Positions 1-5,926 of a DNA stretch of 5,926 nucleotides are shown piece after piece (position 1 is the first letter of the stretch; every line of letters begins with the position of its first letter). Origin of the DNA: Gemmatimonadales bacterium (lineage in GTDB: Bacteria > Gemmatimonadota > Gemmatimonadetes > Gemmatimonadales > GWC2-71-9); contig JABDII010000615.1 in NCBI GenBank assembly GCA_013003805.1, positions 1-5,926 of the forward strand. Reading direction: 5' to 3'. The translations under genes were made by a program, and so were the position numbers. A model generated the notes under the pieces. The model was not told where the DNA came from, made no database searches, and saw only the letters and a program-made list of their open reading frames with translations.

Positions 1-290
1 TGCCACGCCGACGTGAGGGCGCGTTCGATGGTAGCACGGCTGGCCTTGTGCCGGTCGGTATGGATCACCAGGTGCACGACGAATTGCGCGGCGAGTTGGC
101 CCGCCCCGGTCACGATGGCCGCTCCTATGTCGAGGGGCTCTCGCGTGGTCCGGAATGCTGCGAAATCGGGTCCCGCTGCCTCGTCAAGCCGGGCCGAAGC
201 CGGGCCCATCGGTGCCAGGCCATCGGTTGAAGGCCTGAGCACGGCGTCGGCTGCTACGAGGGCGAGGTCGTCGACGACAACCTGAATCAC
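1..290 (-). CDS. Macro-domain-like protein, N-terminal part (runs off the left edge)
   Basis: The frame is open from a GTG at 290-288 to the window edge, giving 96 codons with no stop. Residues 2-22 (IQVVVDDLALVAADAVLRPST) look like the first strand and loop of a macro domain: a beta strand, an Asp pair at 7-8 where macro domains carry the adenine-contacting Asp, then ADAV at 14-17. AG at 39-40 and the segment 56-75 (GAAIVTGAGQLAAQFVVHLV) match the family's 'G-x-A-x-x-T-x-G-x-x-L-x-x-x-x-V-x-H-x-V' pattern, followed by a helix with SRATIERAL. In canonical macro domains the loop after DAVV is NAAN and contacts the distal ribose; here it is RPST, so ADP-ribose hydrolase or deacetylase activity is doubtful. 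The GTG overlaps the TGA of the upstream TPR gene (GTGA), and an AGGAG lies 11 nt before it, which supports this start and translational coupling. The family call rests on pattern recognition only. Confidence 0.7.
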   Translation of the reverse strand, partial: MIQVVVDDLALVAADAVLRPSTDGLAPMGPASARLDEAAGPDFAAFRTTREPLDIGAAIVTGAGQLAAQFVVHLVIHTDRHKASRATIERALTSAW

Positions 291-997
291 CTGAGCGGCG
301 GCTCCTGTGCCTGCCGATAGAATGCTGCGGCCTCCTCCGAGCGCCCGAGTCGATCGAACAGTCCGCCCAAGAGACGGTAGGTCTCGGGGCAGTCCGGGTC
401 CAGCGCCACCGCTCGGTCGAGAGCTGCTCTGGCCTCGCGCAGATGCCCGCCATGGACAAGCGACTTCCCGAGCATGAGGAAGGCCCGAGCCGAGGGACGA
501 GCCTCGGTCACCCGGCGAAAGCAGTCGGCGGCCTCGAGCGGCCGGCCTCGCCGCCAATAGAGGCGGCCGAGCGCGTCCCACGCGTCCCACTCCTCGGGGG
601 CCAGGCGGAGTGCCCGCCGGAGATCGGCGAGCGCCGCTTCCCATTCCTGCCGCTCGGTGAACAGAGCACCCCGCGCAACGAGCAGGGCCACATCGTCGGG
701 TGCCTGGTCCAGGCCGCTGGTAAGCTCGGCCAGGTCGATCGACGTGTCTGCGACCACCTCCTCGTCTGGCATGGCCTCGAGGTGGCTGGCTGGCTCGGGC
801 TCCACCGGTCGAGCGAGGGCAGGATCCAGTTCTTCCGGCTCGACCGGCGGCACCGCGGACTCCACCCCGGCTTCCGAGGGGGCGTCGATTTCGCCCTGGT
901 CCACAGCATCAAACTCGAGATCCGCGGGACTCGGCGGGCCGTGAACGGCGGGGTTGTATCGGATCTTGGACCGTCGAGCGCGACGGGAACGCCGCAT
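287..997 (-). CDS. Tetratricopeptide-repeat protein with basic N-terminus and acidic linker
   Basis: This is a 236-residue protein if started at the ATG at 997-995, which has a GGGAGG four bases upstream. The same frame can be extended to an ATG at 1060, but that would translate the GC inverted repeat and lacks a ribosome site. Residues 2-13 are very basic (RRSRRARRSKIR). Residues about 24-90 are acidic and Pro/Glu-rich with little predicted order. Residues about 102-235 form four TPR units of roughly 34 residues: 102-135 (WEAALADLRRALRLAP), 136-169 (LGRLYWRRGRPLEAADCF), 170-203 (REARAALDRAVALDP) and 204-235 (LGGLFDRLGRSEEAAAFYRQA). TPRs are protein-interaction scaffolds, so no enzymatic role is implied. 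No signal peptide or membrane segment is visible, so it is probably cytoplasmic. Its stop overlaps the start of the macro-like gene, so a joint complex or pathway is plausible. The partner and exact role are unknown. Confidence 0.85.
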   Translation of the reverse strand: MRRSRRARRSKIRYNPAVHGPPSPADLEFDAVDQGEIDAPSEAGVESAVPPVEPEELDPALARPVEPEPASHLEAMPDEEVVADTSIDLAELTSGLDQAPDDVALLVARGALFTERQEWEAALADLRRALRLAPEEWDAWDALGRLYWRRGRPLEAADCFRRVTEARPSARAFLMLGKSLVHGGHLREARAALDRAVALDPDCPETYRLLGGLFDRLGRSEEAAAFYRQAQEPPLR

Positions 998-1001
998 TTT
1001 G

Positions 1002-1007
1002 CCTCCC
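1002..1007 (-). promoter_or_regulatory. Ribosome binding site of the TPR gene
   Basis: On the minus strand GGGAGG is followed by CAAA and then the ATG at 997. It is the best Shine-Dalgarno match in the region and decides in favour of the 997 start over the in-frame ATG at 1060, which lies inside the inverted repeat. Confidence 0.6.
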
Positions 1008-1030
1008 ACGCCTGCAGGCCAGTGGACGGG

Positions 1031-1058
1031 GCCCGGCCCGGCCGAAGCCGGGCCGGGC
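1031..1058. repeat. Perfect 12-bp GC inverted repeat with 4-nt loop
   Basis: The left arm GCCCGGCCCGGC (1031-1042), the loop CGAA (1043-1046) and the right arm GCCGGGCCGGGC (1047-1058) pair without mismatch. Read on the minus strand the loop is TTCG closed by C-G, the very stable cUUCGg tetraloop. Any leftward transcript starting beyond 1058 would carry this hairpin in its 5' leader, about 33 nt before the TPR start codon and clear of its ribosome site. It looks like a terminator stem, but there is no T-tract on the minus side (CCCCGTCC follows) and only ATTTG on the plus side. It also lies between divergent genes, where no terminator is needed. A leader structure, an mRNA-stabilising stem or a dispersed REP-like palindrome are all possible. 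Confidence 0.7.
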
Positions 1059-1135
1059 ATTTGCCCTTGAACTCCTGCTCCCTCAACGAGATAGCCGGTG
1101 CTCTGGCTCCCCCGCTTGCAAATTCCCCGCCAGAG

Positions 1136-1164
1136 TTGTTTCCGGATCGGACCCGCTCTACGTT
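1136..1164 (+). promoter_or_regulatory. Candidate sigma70-type promoter of uvrA
   Basis: TTGTTT (1136-1141) and TACGTT (1159-1164) are separated by 17 bp. Each hexamer matches the consensus at three positions, including TTG in the -35 and the TA...T frame of the -10. The -10 ends only 8 bp before the uvrA ATG, so transcription would begin at or within a few bases of the start codon. This fits the absence of a good Shine-Dalgarno (only ACGGGGCT precedes the ATG). It is a weak match in GC-rich DNA, supported mainly by its position. Confidence 0.3.
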
Positions 1165-1172
1165 ACGGGGCT

Positions 1173-4052
1173 ATGCCTCAGGAATATCTCCGGGTCCGGG
1201 GTGCACGGGAGCATAATCTCAAGGATATCTCCGTAGCCATTCCCCGCAATCAGCTGACCGTTATCACCGGCCTGTCGGGGTCGGGCAAGTCGTCTCTGGC
1301 GTTCGATACCATCTACGCCGAAGGGCAGCGTCGCTACGTCGAGTCGCTCTCGGCCTATGCTCGGCAATTCCTTGGCCTCATGGAAAAGCCTGATGTCGAC
1401 GCCATCGAGGGTCTGTCGCCCGCCATTTCCATCGAGCAGAAGACCACGGGTCATAACCCACGCTCCACGGTCGGGACGGTCACGGAGGTGTATGACTACC
1501 TGCGGCTCTTATGGGCTCGAGTCGGGATTCCCCACTGTCCCAATGATGGGAGCCCGGTGGAGCGGCAGAGCGCGAGTCAGATCACCGACACGGTCCTCAC
1601 CTGGCCGAACGAAACCCGTCTCGAGGTCTTGGCTCCGCTGGTACGCGGGCGCAAGGGGGAGTTCCGCGAGCTCTTCGATGACATCCGCAAGCGTGGGTTC
1701 GTCCGGGTGCAAGTCGACGGCTCGATCTATGATCTCGACGATGTTCCCAAGCTCAACCGCCGGCAGAACCACACCATCGCGGTCGTGGTTGACCGAGTTG
1801 TGGTCCGGGCCAAAGACCGTTCTCGGATTCACGATTCAATCGAGACCGCCCTCAAGGTCACCGGCGGGATCGTAGAGATCGTCCGGCACGGCACCGGGTC
1901 TCGCAAGGCCCGAAAGGTATCGACGGTCTTTTCCGAGCAGTTCGCCTGTCCGACCTGCGGTCATTCATTGAGCGAGCTCGAGCCCCGGCAATTCTCGTTC
2001 AACTCTCCCTTCGGGGTATGCCCGGCGTGTCATGGACTGGGAACCCGCAAGACCGTCGCAGCTGGGCTCATCCTGGGCGATCCTAGTATCTCGATTCTCG
2101 AAGGTGTGGTTCTTCCTTGGGGCGAGCCCACTGGCTACCTGCGCAAGGTGGTGTTGCCCACGCTAGCGAAGGCATTCCGCTTCGATCTCGCAGCTCCCTG
2201 GGCCAAGCATTCGGACCGTGCCAAACGGGCGATCCTCGACGGCGTTCCGGGGCGGAAGCTCAAGTTCGCGGTCGCCAAGGGCAAGCGGCGCGAGACCTAT
2301 GAGAGCGGATGGGAAGGGGTGGTGGCGAACGTGGAACGCCGCTACCGCGAGACATCGAGCGACGCGATTCGAACTTCGCTCGAGGAGTACATGGTCGAGC
2401 AGCCCTGTGCCACATGCGGCGGTAAGCGCCTCAAGCAGGAAAGCCTGGCCGTGTTGGTGCATGGCGTGAGCATCGGCGATGTCGTCGAGCTCTCCATCGA
2501 CCGAGCGCTCGAGTTTTTTCAGAACGTCCCCATCCGAGAGAATGGACGGCCGGGTTTAGATCCGGATGTCGCGGGACCGATCCTCAAGGAGGTATGTGAT
2601 CGGTTGCGGTTTCTCCGGAACGTCGGGCTCGACTACCTCACCCTGGGTCGGTCGGCCGGCTCGTTGTCCGGTGGAGAGGCCCAGCGCATCCGGCTCGCTA
2701 CGCAGATCGGATCTCGTCTGGTTGGGGTGCTCTACGTTCTCGACGAACCCAGCATCGGTCTGCATCATCGGGACAACGCGCGATTGCTCGAAACGCTCAG
2801 GGAACTCCGTGACCTGGGGAACACGGTGATCGTGGTTGAGCATGACGAAGATACCATCCGGGCGGCGGATCATCTCATCGATCTCGGCCCACGGGCAGGT
2901 CGGCACGGGGGCGAGGTCGTTGTGGAGGGAGATGTCGACGACATCCTCGCCCACCGATCCTCGCTCACCTCGCGATACCTCCGCGGTGAGCTCAGGATTC
3001 CGCTCCCACTCGAGCGCCGCCGGCCGACGGAGGACCGGTTCCTGAGGATTATCGGCGCCCGAGAGAACAACTTGGCGGATGTGACCGTCGAACTCCCGCT
3101 GGGGCTCTTCGTCGCGGTGACCGGCGTATCGGGGTCGGGCAAATCGAGTCTCGTCACCGACATTCTCTATCGCGCGCTGGCGCGCCACTTCTACCGGGCC
3201 AAGGTCGTCCCCGGCACGCATACCCGCATCGAAGGCTTGGACGAGGTCGACAAGGTCATCGAGATCGATCAGAGTCCGATCGGCCGTACGCCGCGCTCAA
3301 ATCCCGCTACCTACACTGGCCTGTTCACTCCGATTCGTGAGCTCTTCAGCTCGCTGCCTGAAGCGAAGATGCGCGGTTATGGGCCGGGTCGTTTCTCGTT
3401 CAATGTGAAGGGCGGCCGTTGCGAGGCGTGCCAAGGCGATGGGTTAGTCAAGATCGAGATGCACTTCCTGCCCGATGTGTACGTGCCTTGTGAGGTCTGC
3501 AAGGGACGCCGATACAATCGCGAAACGCTAGAGGTGCGGTATAAGGGACGCAGTATCGCGGACGTCCTCGACTTGACCGTGGCGGACGCACTGGAATTCT
3601 TCAGCAATCAGCGGCGTATTGCGGATCGGTTGGAGGTCTTGAATGACGTCGGGCTGGGGTACATCCATCTCGGCCAGTCGGCGACCACATTGTCCGGTGG
3701 CGAAGCGCAACGGGTCAAGCTGGCGAGCGAGCTCGCGAAGCGTGATACCGGACGCACCCTCTACATCCTCGACGAGCCTACAACGGGCCTTCATTTCGAA
3801 GACGTCCGTCTCCTGTTGGAAGTCCTTCACCGCTTGGTAGACAAGGGCAACAGCGTCATCGTCATCGAGCACAACATGGACGTTATCAAGACGGCGGATT
3901 GGATCATCGATCTCGGGCCGGAGGGCGGGGAGGCAGGGGGGAAGGTCGTCGCCGCAGGGCCGCCCGAGGCCGTTGCCCAGGCCCGCGACTCCCATACGGG
4001 GCGCTATGTGGCATCGGTCCTCGATGCCGCCGTGGGGGCCGGACGCGCGTAG
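1173..4052 (+). CDS. uvrA: Excinuclease ABC subunit A (UvrA)
   Basis: This is a 959-residue protein, the usual UvrA length. In nucleotide excision repair, the UvrA dimer scans DNA, recognises distorting lesions, loads UvrB and dissociates using two ABC ATPase sites. Visible motifs are: Walker A at 33-41 (GLSGSGKSS); a UvrB-binding-type insert from about 155 (RGRKGEFRELFDDIRKRGF); a zinc module with Cys259, 262, 283 and 286; an ABC signature LSGGE at 498-502; Walker B ending Asp524-Glu525; a second Walker A at 651-659 (GVSGSGKSS); a second zinc module with Cys750, 753, 773 and 776; a second signature at 840-844; and a second Walker B ending Asp867-Glu868. All key residues are intact, so it should be active. 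The ATG at 1173 gives the canonical N-terminus (EYLRVRGAREHNLKDI); an upstream in-frame ATG at 1098 would add 25 residues with no family resemblance. No clear LexA operator is seen upstream. It is transcribed divergently from the TPR gene. Confidence 0.98.
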   Translation: MPQEYLRVRGAREHNLKDISVAIPRNQLTVITGLSGSGKSSLAFDTIYAEGQRRYVESLSAYARQFLGLMEKPDVDAIEGLSPAISIEQKTTGHNPRSTVGTVTEVYDYLRLLWARVGIPHCPNDGSPVERQSASQITDTVLTWPNETRLEVLAPLVRGRKGEFRELFDDIRKRGFVRVQVDGSIYDLDDVPKLNRRQNHTIAVVVDRVVVRAKDRSRIHDSIETALKVTGGIVEIVRHGTGSRKARKVSTVFSEQFACPTCGHSLSELEPRQFSFNSPFGVCPACHGLGTRKTVAAGLILGDPSISILEGVVLPWGEPTGYLRKVVLPTLAKAFRFDLAAPWAKHSDRAKRAILDGVPGRKLKFAVAKGKRRETYESGWEGVVANVERRYRETSSDAIRTSLEEYMVEQPCATCGGKRLKQESLAVLVHGVSIGDVVELSIDRALEFFQNVPIRENGRPGLDPDVAGPILKEVCDRLRFLRNVGLDYLTLGRSAGSLSGGEAQRIRLATQIGSRLVGVLYVLDEPSIGLHHRDNARLLETLRELRDLGNTVIVVEHDEDTIRAADHLIDLGPRAGRHGGEVVVEGDVDDILAHRSSLTSRYLRGELRIPLPLERRRPTEDRFLRIIGARENNLADVTVELPLGLFVAVTGVSGSGKSSLVTDILYRALARHFYRAKVVPGTHTRIEGLDEVDKVIEIDQSPIGRTPRSNPATYTGLFTPIRELFSSLPEAKMRGYGPGRFSFNVKGGRCEACQGDGLVKIEMHFLPDVYVPCEVCKGRRYNRETLEVRYKGRSIADVLDLTVADALEFFSNQRRIADRLEVLNDVGLGYIHLGQSATTLSGGEAQRVKLASELAKRDTGRTLYILDEPTTGLHFEDVRLLLEVLHRLVDKGNSVIVIEHNMDVIKTADWIIDLGPEGGEAGGKVVAAGPPEAVAQARDSHTGRYVASVLDAAVGAGRA

Positions 4053-4055
4053 CCT

Positions 4056-4072
4056 CTCGGCCGTGCTCGGCC
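4056..4072. repeat. 7-bp direct repeat CTCGGCC, 10-bp period
   Basis: CTCGGCC occurs at 4056-4062 and again at 4066-4072, separated by GTG, so the copies sit one helical turn apart. They start three bases after the uvrA stop and abut a -10-like TATGTT at 4073-4078 in the gap before the peptidase gene. An operator or activator site is conceivable, but a chance repeat in GC-rich DNA is equally likely. The remainder of the 65-bp gap shows no stem with a T-tract. Confidence 0.25.
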
Positions 4073-4117
4073 TATGTTATGGACTCAGTTCTTTACCCAC
4101 TTTGCCGGCAGGTATCA

Positions 4118-5926
4118 GTGAAAGCCCGTCTCCCTCTCATCGCATTGGCATTCGCCGTCATCGTCGCACCCCCCGCCACGGCTCAGGTGGCCGACAGTAG
4201 CCTGCTGTCCGTCGACCGCATCTACGGCTCCAGGGAATTCTCGCCGCAATCGTTCGGTCCCGCCCGGTGGCTCCTGGGTGGCTCGGCCTACACCACGCTG
4301 GAGCGGCCGGCGGACTCTACGCCTGGGAGGGAGATCGTTCGATACGATACCCGGACCGGCACTCGAACCATCATGGTCTCGGCAGCCGATCTCACGCCCG
4401 CTGGCGATTCGGTGCCGCTCACGATCGACAACTACGTGTGGTCGGAGGACCTCGAGCAGCTCCTGGTTTTCACCAATTCCAAACGGGTGTGGCGAACGAA
4501 TACGCGCGGCGACTACTGGGTCCTGGAGCGGGCGAGCCGCCATCTTCGAAAGCTCGGTGGAGCGGCCGAGCCGTCGACGCTCATGTTCGCCAAGTTTTCA
4601 CCGGACGGACGTGCGGTCGGCTACGTGCGCGAGAACAATCTCTACGTCGAAGACCTGAGAACGGGAACGATTACGCAGCTCACCCGTGACGGATCACGCA
4701 CCATTATCAATGGAACCTTCGATTGGGTGTATGAAGAGGAGCTCGGACTCCGCGACGGATGGCGCTGGAGCCCGGATGGGAAGCGGATCGCGTATTGGCA
4801 GCTCGATGCCGAGGGTGTGCGGAACTTCAATCTCATCAACACGACCGATTCCCTGTACTCTCAGGTCATTCCGATTCAATACCCAAAAGCCGGTGAGACC
4901 AACTCGGACGGCCGGATCGGGGTCATTGCGGCCGACGGCGGAGAGACCCGCTGGTTCGAGATCGCCGGCGACCCCCGCAACCACTACCTCGCCCGGATGG
5001 AGTGGGCCGCCAATTCGGACGAGATTGTGATGCAACGGCTCAACCGGCTCCAGAACACGAACGAGCTCTTGCTGGGCAATGCGGCCACTGGCCAAGTCTC
5101 GACAATCCTGGTTGACCGCGACAGCGCATGGGTGAACACCGTCAACAATTTTCGCTGGCTGGCCGACGGCGAGCGCTTCCTCTGGGTGAGTGAGCGCGAC
5201 GGCTGGAATCACGTGTATGCGATCCAACGCGACGGATCTTCTGCCACGCTGCTCACGCCGGGCGAGTTCGACGTTCTCAGGGTCCTCGGCGTTGGCACCG
5301 ATGAGGACTGGTTGTACTACGTCGCCTCCCCTGAGGATCCGACCCAACGGTATCTCTACCGCGTCAGGCTGAATGGGAGTGGGAACGCCGAGCGGATCTC
5401 ACCCGCAGGACAGTCGGGGAGCCACTCCTATAATCTCTCTCCCAACCAGCGCTGGGCGTTCCACACCTATTCCAGGTTTGGCACGCCACCGGTGACGACG
5501 CTGGTTGAGCTGCCGGATCACGATGCCGTTCGGCCGCTCGTCGCCAATGAGCAGGTCGCCGGTCGAGTCGCGGAGCTCGATCGCGGTACGCATGAGTTCT
5601 TCACCGTCGATGTCGGCGATGGCGTTGATCTCCACGGCTGGATCATGAAGCCACCCGGATTCGATCCGGCCGAGCAGTATCCTATCCTGTTTTATGTGTA
5701 CGGTGGCCCGGGCTCCCAGACCGTCCGGGATTCGTGGGGCGGCTCGCGCTACCTCTGGCACTTGATGCTCTCGCAGAAGGGGATCCTGGTGGCCAGCGTC
5801 GACAACCGGGGAACCGGCGCCCGCGGCCGCAATTGGCGGAAGATCGTCTACCGGCAGCTCGGCGTGGTCGAGACTGAAGACCAGGCAGCGGCCGCCCGCG
5901 TCATAGGGCGTCGGCCCTATGTGGAC
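4118..5926 (+). CDS. Secreted dipeptidyl-peptidase-IV-like S9 serine peptidase (3' end beyond window)
   Basis: The frame is open for 603 codons from the GTG at 4118 to the window end. Residues 1-23 form a Sec signal peptide (MKARLPLIALAFAVIVAPPATAQ), so the enzyme is probably exported. Residues about 30-500 form the beta-propeller region of the DPPIV_N family. DWVYEEE at 202-208 is the DPP-IV hallmark whose Glu pair holds the free N-terminus of the substrate, and it is followed by WRWSPDGKRIAYWQLD. The alpha/beta-hydrolase domain begins around 505: YPILFYVYGGPGSQ at 521-534 supplies the oxyanion-hole Tyr (Tyr528), and DNRGTGARGRNWR at 562-574 and VETEDQ at 584-589 follow. The sequence stops at GRRPYVD, just before the expected GWSYGG nucleophile, so Ser, Asp and His cannot be checked. 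Such enzymes release N-terminal dipeptides, commonly after Pro or Ala. The GTG has AGG five bases upstream; an in-frame ATG at 4079 would lengthen the signal's n-region by 13 residues and has no ribosome site. Co-transcription with uvrA through the short gap is possible. Confidence 0.93.
   Translation, partial: MKARLPLIALAFAVIVAPPATAQVADSSLLSVDRIYGSREFSPQSFGPARWLLGGSAYTTLERPADSTPGREIVRYDTRTGTRTIMVSAADLTPAGDSVPLTIDNYVWSEDLEQLLVFTNSKRVWRTNTRGDYWVLERASRHLRKLGGAAEPSTLMFAKFSPDGRAVGYVRENNLYVEDLRTGTITQLTRDGSRTIINGTFDWVYEEELGLRDGWRWSPDGKRIAYWQLDAEGVRNFNLINTTDSLYSQVIPIQYPKAGETNSDGRIGVIAADGGETRWFEIAGDPRNHYLARMEWAANSDEIVMQRLNRLQNTNELLLGNAATGQVSTILVDRDSAWVNTVNNFRWLADGERFLWVSERDGWNHVYAIQRDGSSATLLTPGEFDVLRVLGVGTDEDWLYYVASPEDPTQRYLYRVRLNGSGNAERISPAGQSGSHSYNLSPNQRWAFHTYSRFGTPPVTTLVELPDHDAVRPLVANEQVAGRVAELDRGTHEFFTVDVGDGVDLHGWIMKPPGFDPAEQYPILFYVYGGPGSQTVRDSWGGSRYLWHLMLSQKGILVASVDNRGTGARGRNWRKIVYRQLGVVETEDQAAAARVIGRRPYVD

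Noticed and set aside
998..1060. 21-residue N-terminal extension of the TPR protein from the ATG at 1060
   Set aside because: The extension translates the palindrome into a Gly/Pro/Ala string and has no ribosome site, whereas the ATG at 997 has GGGAGG.
1069..1080. GAAC-TCCT-GCTC, resembling a Gram-positive-type LexA box (GAAC-N4-GTTC) upstream of uvrA
   Set aside because: It has one mismatch in the core and lacks the flanking C/G. It lies about 90 bp before the start, away from the candidate promoter, and the LexA site of this lineage is unknown to me, so I cannot support an SOS operator.
508..1086. Minus-strand ORF overlapping the TPR gene in another frame
   Set aside because: The TPR motifs lie in the other frame. 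This one is Trp, Arg and Ser rich with no recognisable pattern.
443..1216. Long plus-strand ORF antisense to the TPR gene (257 codons)
   Set aside because: It mirrors the TPR coding frame, is rich in Arg, Gly and Pro as expected of an antisense frame in GC-rich DNA, shows no family resemblance, and runs into the start of uvrA.
2556..3221. 221-codon minus-strand ORF inside uvrA
   Set aside because: It is an antisense shadow of the intact uvrA reading frame, with no ribosome site or family motif.
4059..4072. GGCC-GTGCTC-GGCC as a uvrA terminator stem
   Set aside because: The stem is only 4 bp with no T-tract after it, too weak for an intrinsic terminator.
4694..5347. 217-codon minus-strand ORF inside the S9 peptidase
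   Set aside because: It is opposite a frame with clear DPP-IV motifs; its length is explained by GC-rich third positions removing antisense stops.

Overview
The window is 5.9 kb of GC-rich bacterial chromosome holding four protein genes, two of them cut by the window edges. The GC-biased third codon positions, long antisense shadow ORFs, and a secreted DPP-IV-type S9 peptidase whose signal peptide ends in a PPATAQ-like sequence resemble Gemmatimonadota, or possibly a neighbouring phylum such as Acidobacteriota. That taxonomic call is an inference from style; there is no rRNA or other marker here. I see no mobile element, tRNA or rRNA gene, CRISPR array or prophage signature.

Layout, left to right. 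Positions 1-290 (minus strand) are the N-terminal part of a gene that starts at a GTG and leaves the window at its left edge; it reads as a macro-domain-like (ADP-ribose-binding fold) protein. It overlaps by 4 bp (GTGA) the stop of a tetratricopeptide-repeat protein at 287-997 (minus strand), so the two form a leftward, probably translationally coupled pair. Positions 998-1172 are a divergent intergenic region with a perfect 12-bp GC-only inverted repeat and a candidate promoter lying almost directly on the next start codon. Positions 1173-4052 (plus strand) are a complete uvrA, the nucleotide excision repair damage-recognition ATPase. After a 65-bp gap with no convincing terminator, positions 4118-5926 (plus strand) are the first 603 codons of an exported dipeptidyl-peptidase-IV-like serine peptidase, cut before its catalytic Ser, Asp and His.

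How the genes may work together: uvrA is a housekeeping DNA repair gene, and the S9 peptidase probably feeds peptide catabolism outside the cytoplasm, so no functional link between them is obvious. The leftward TPR/macro-like pair is the least ordinary part. Its tight overlap suggests joint production, and its position divergent from uvrA allows, but does not show, shared regulation. Most of the window is ordinary; the macro-like protein with a substituted ribose-binding loop and the hairpin in the divergent promoter region deserve the second look.
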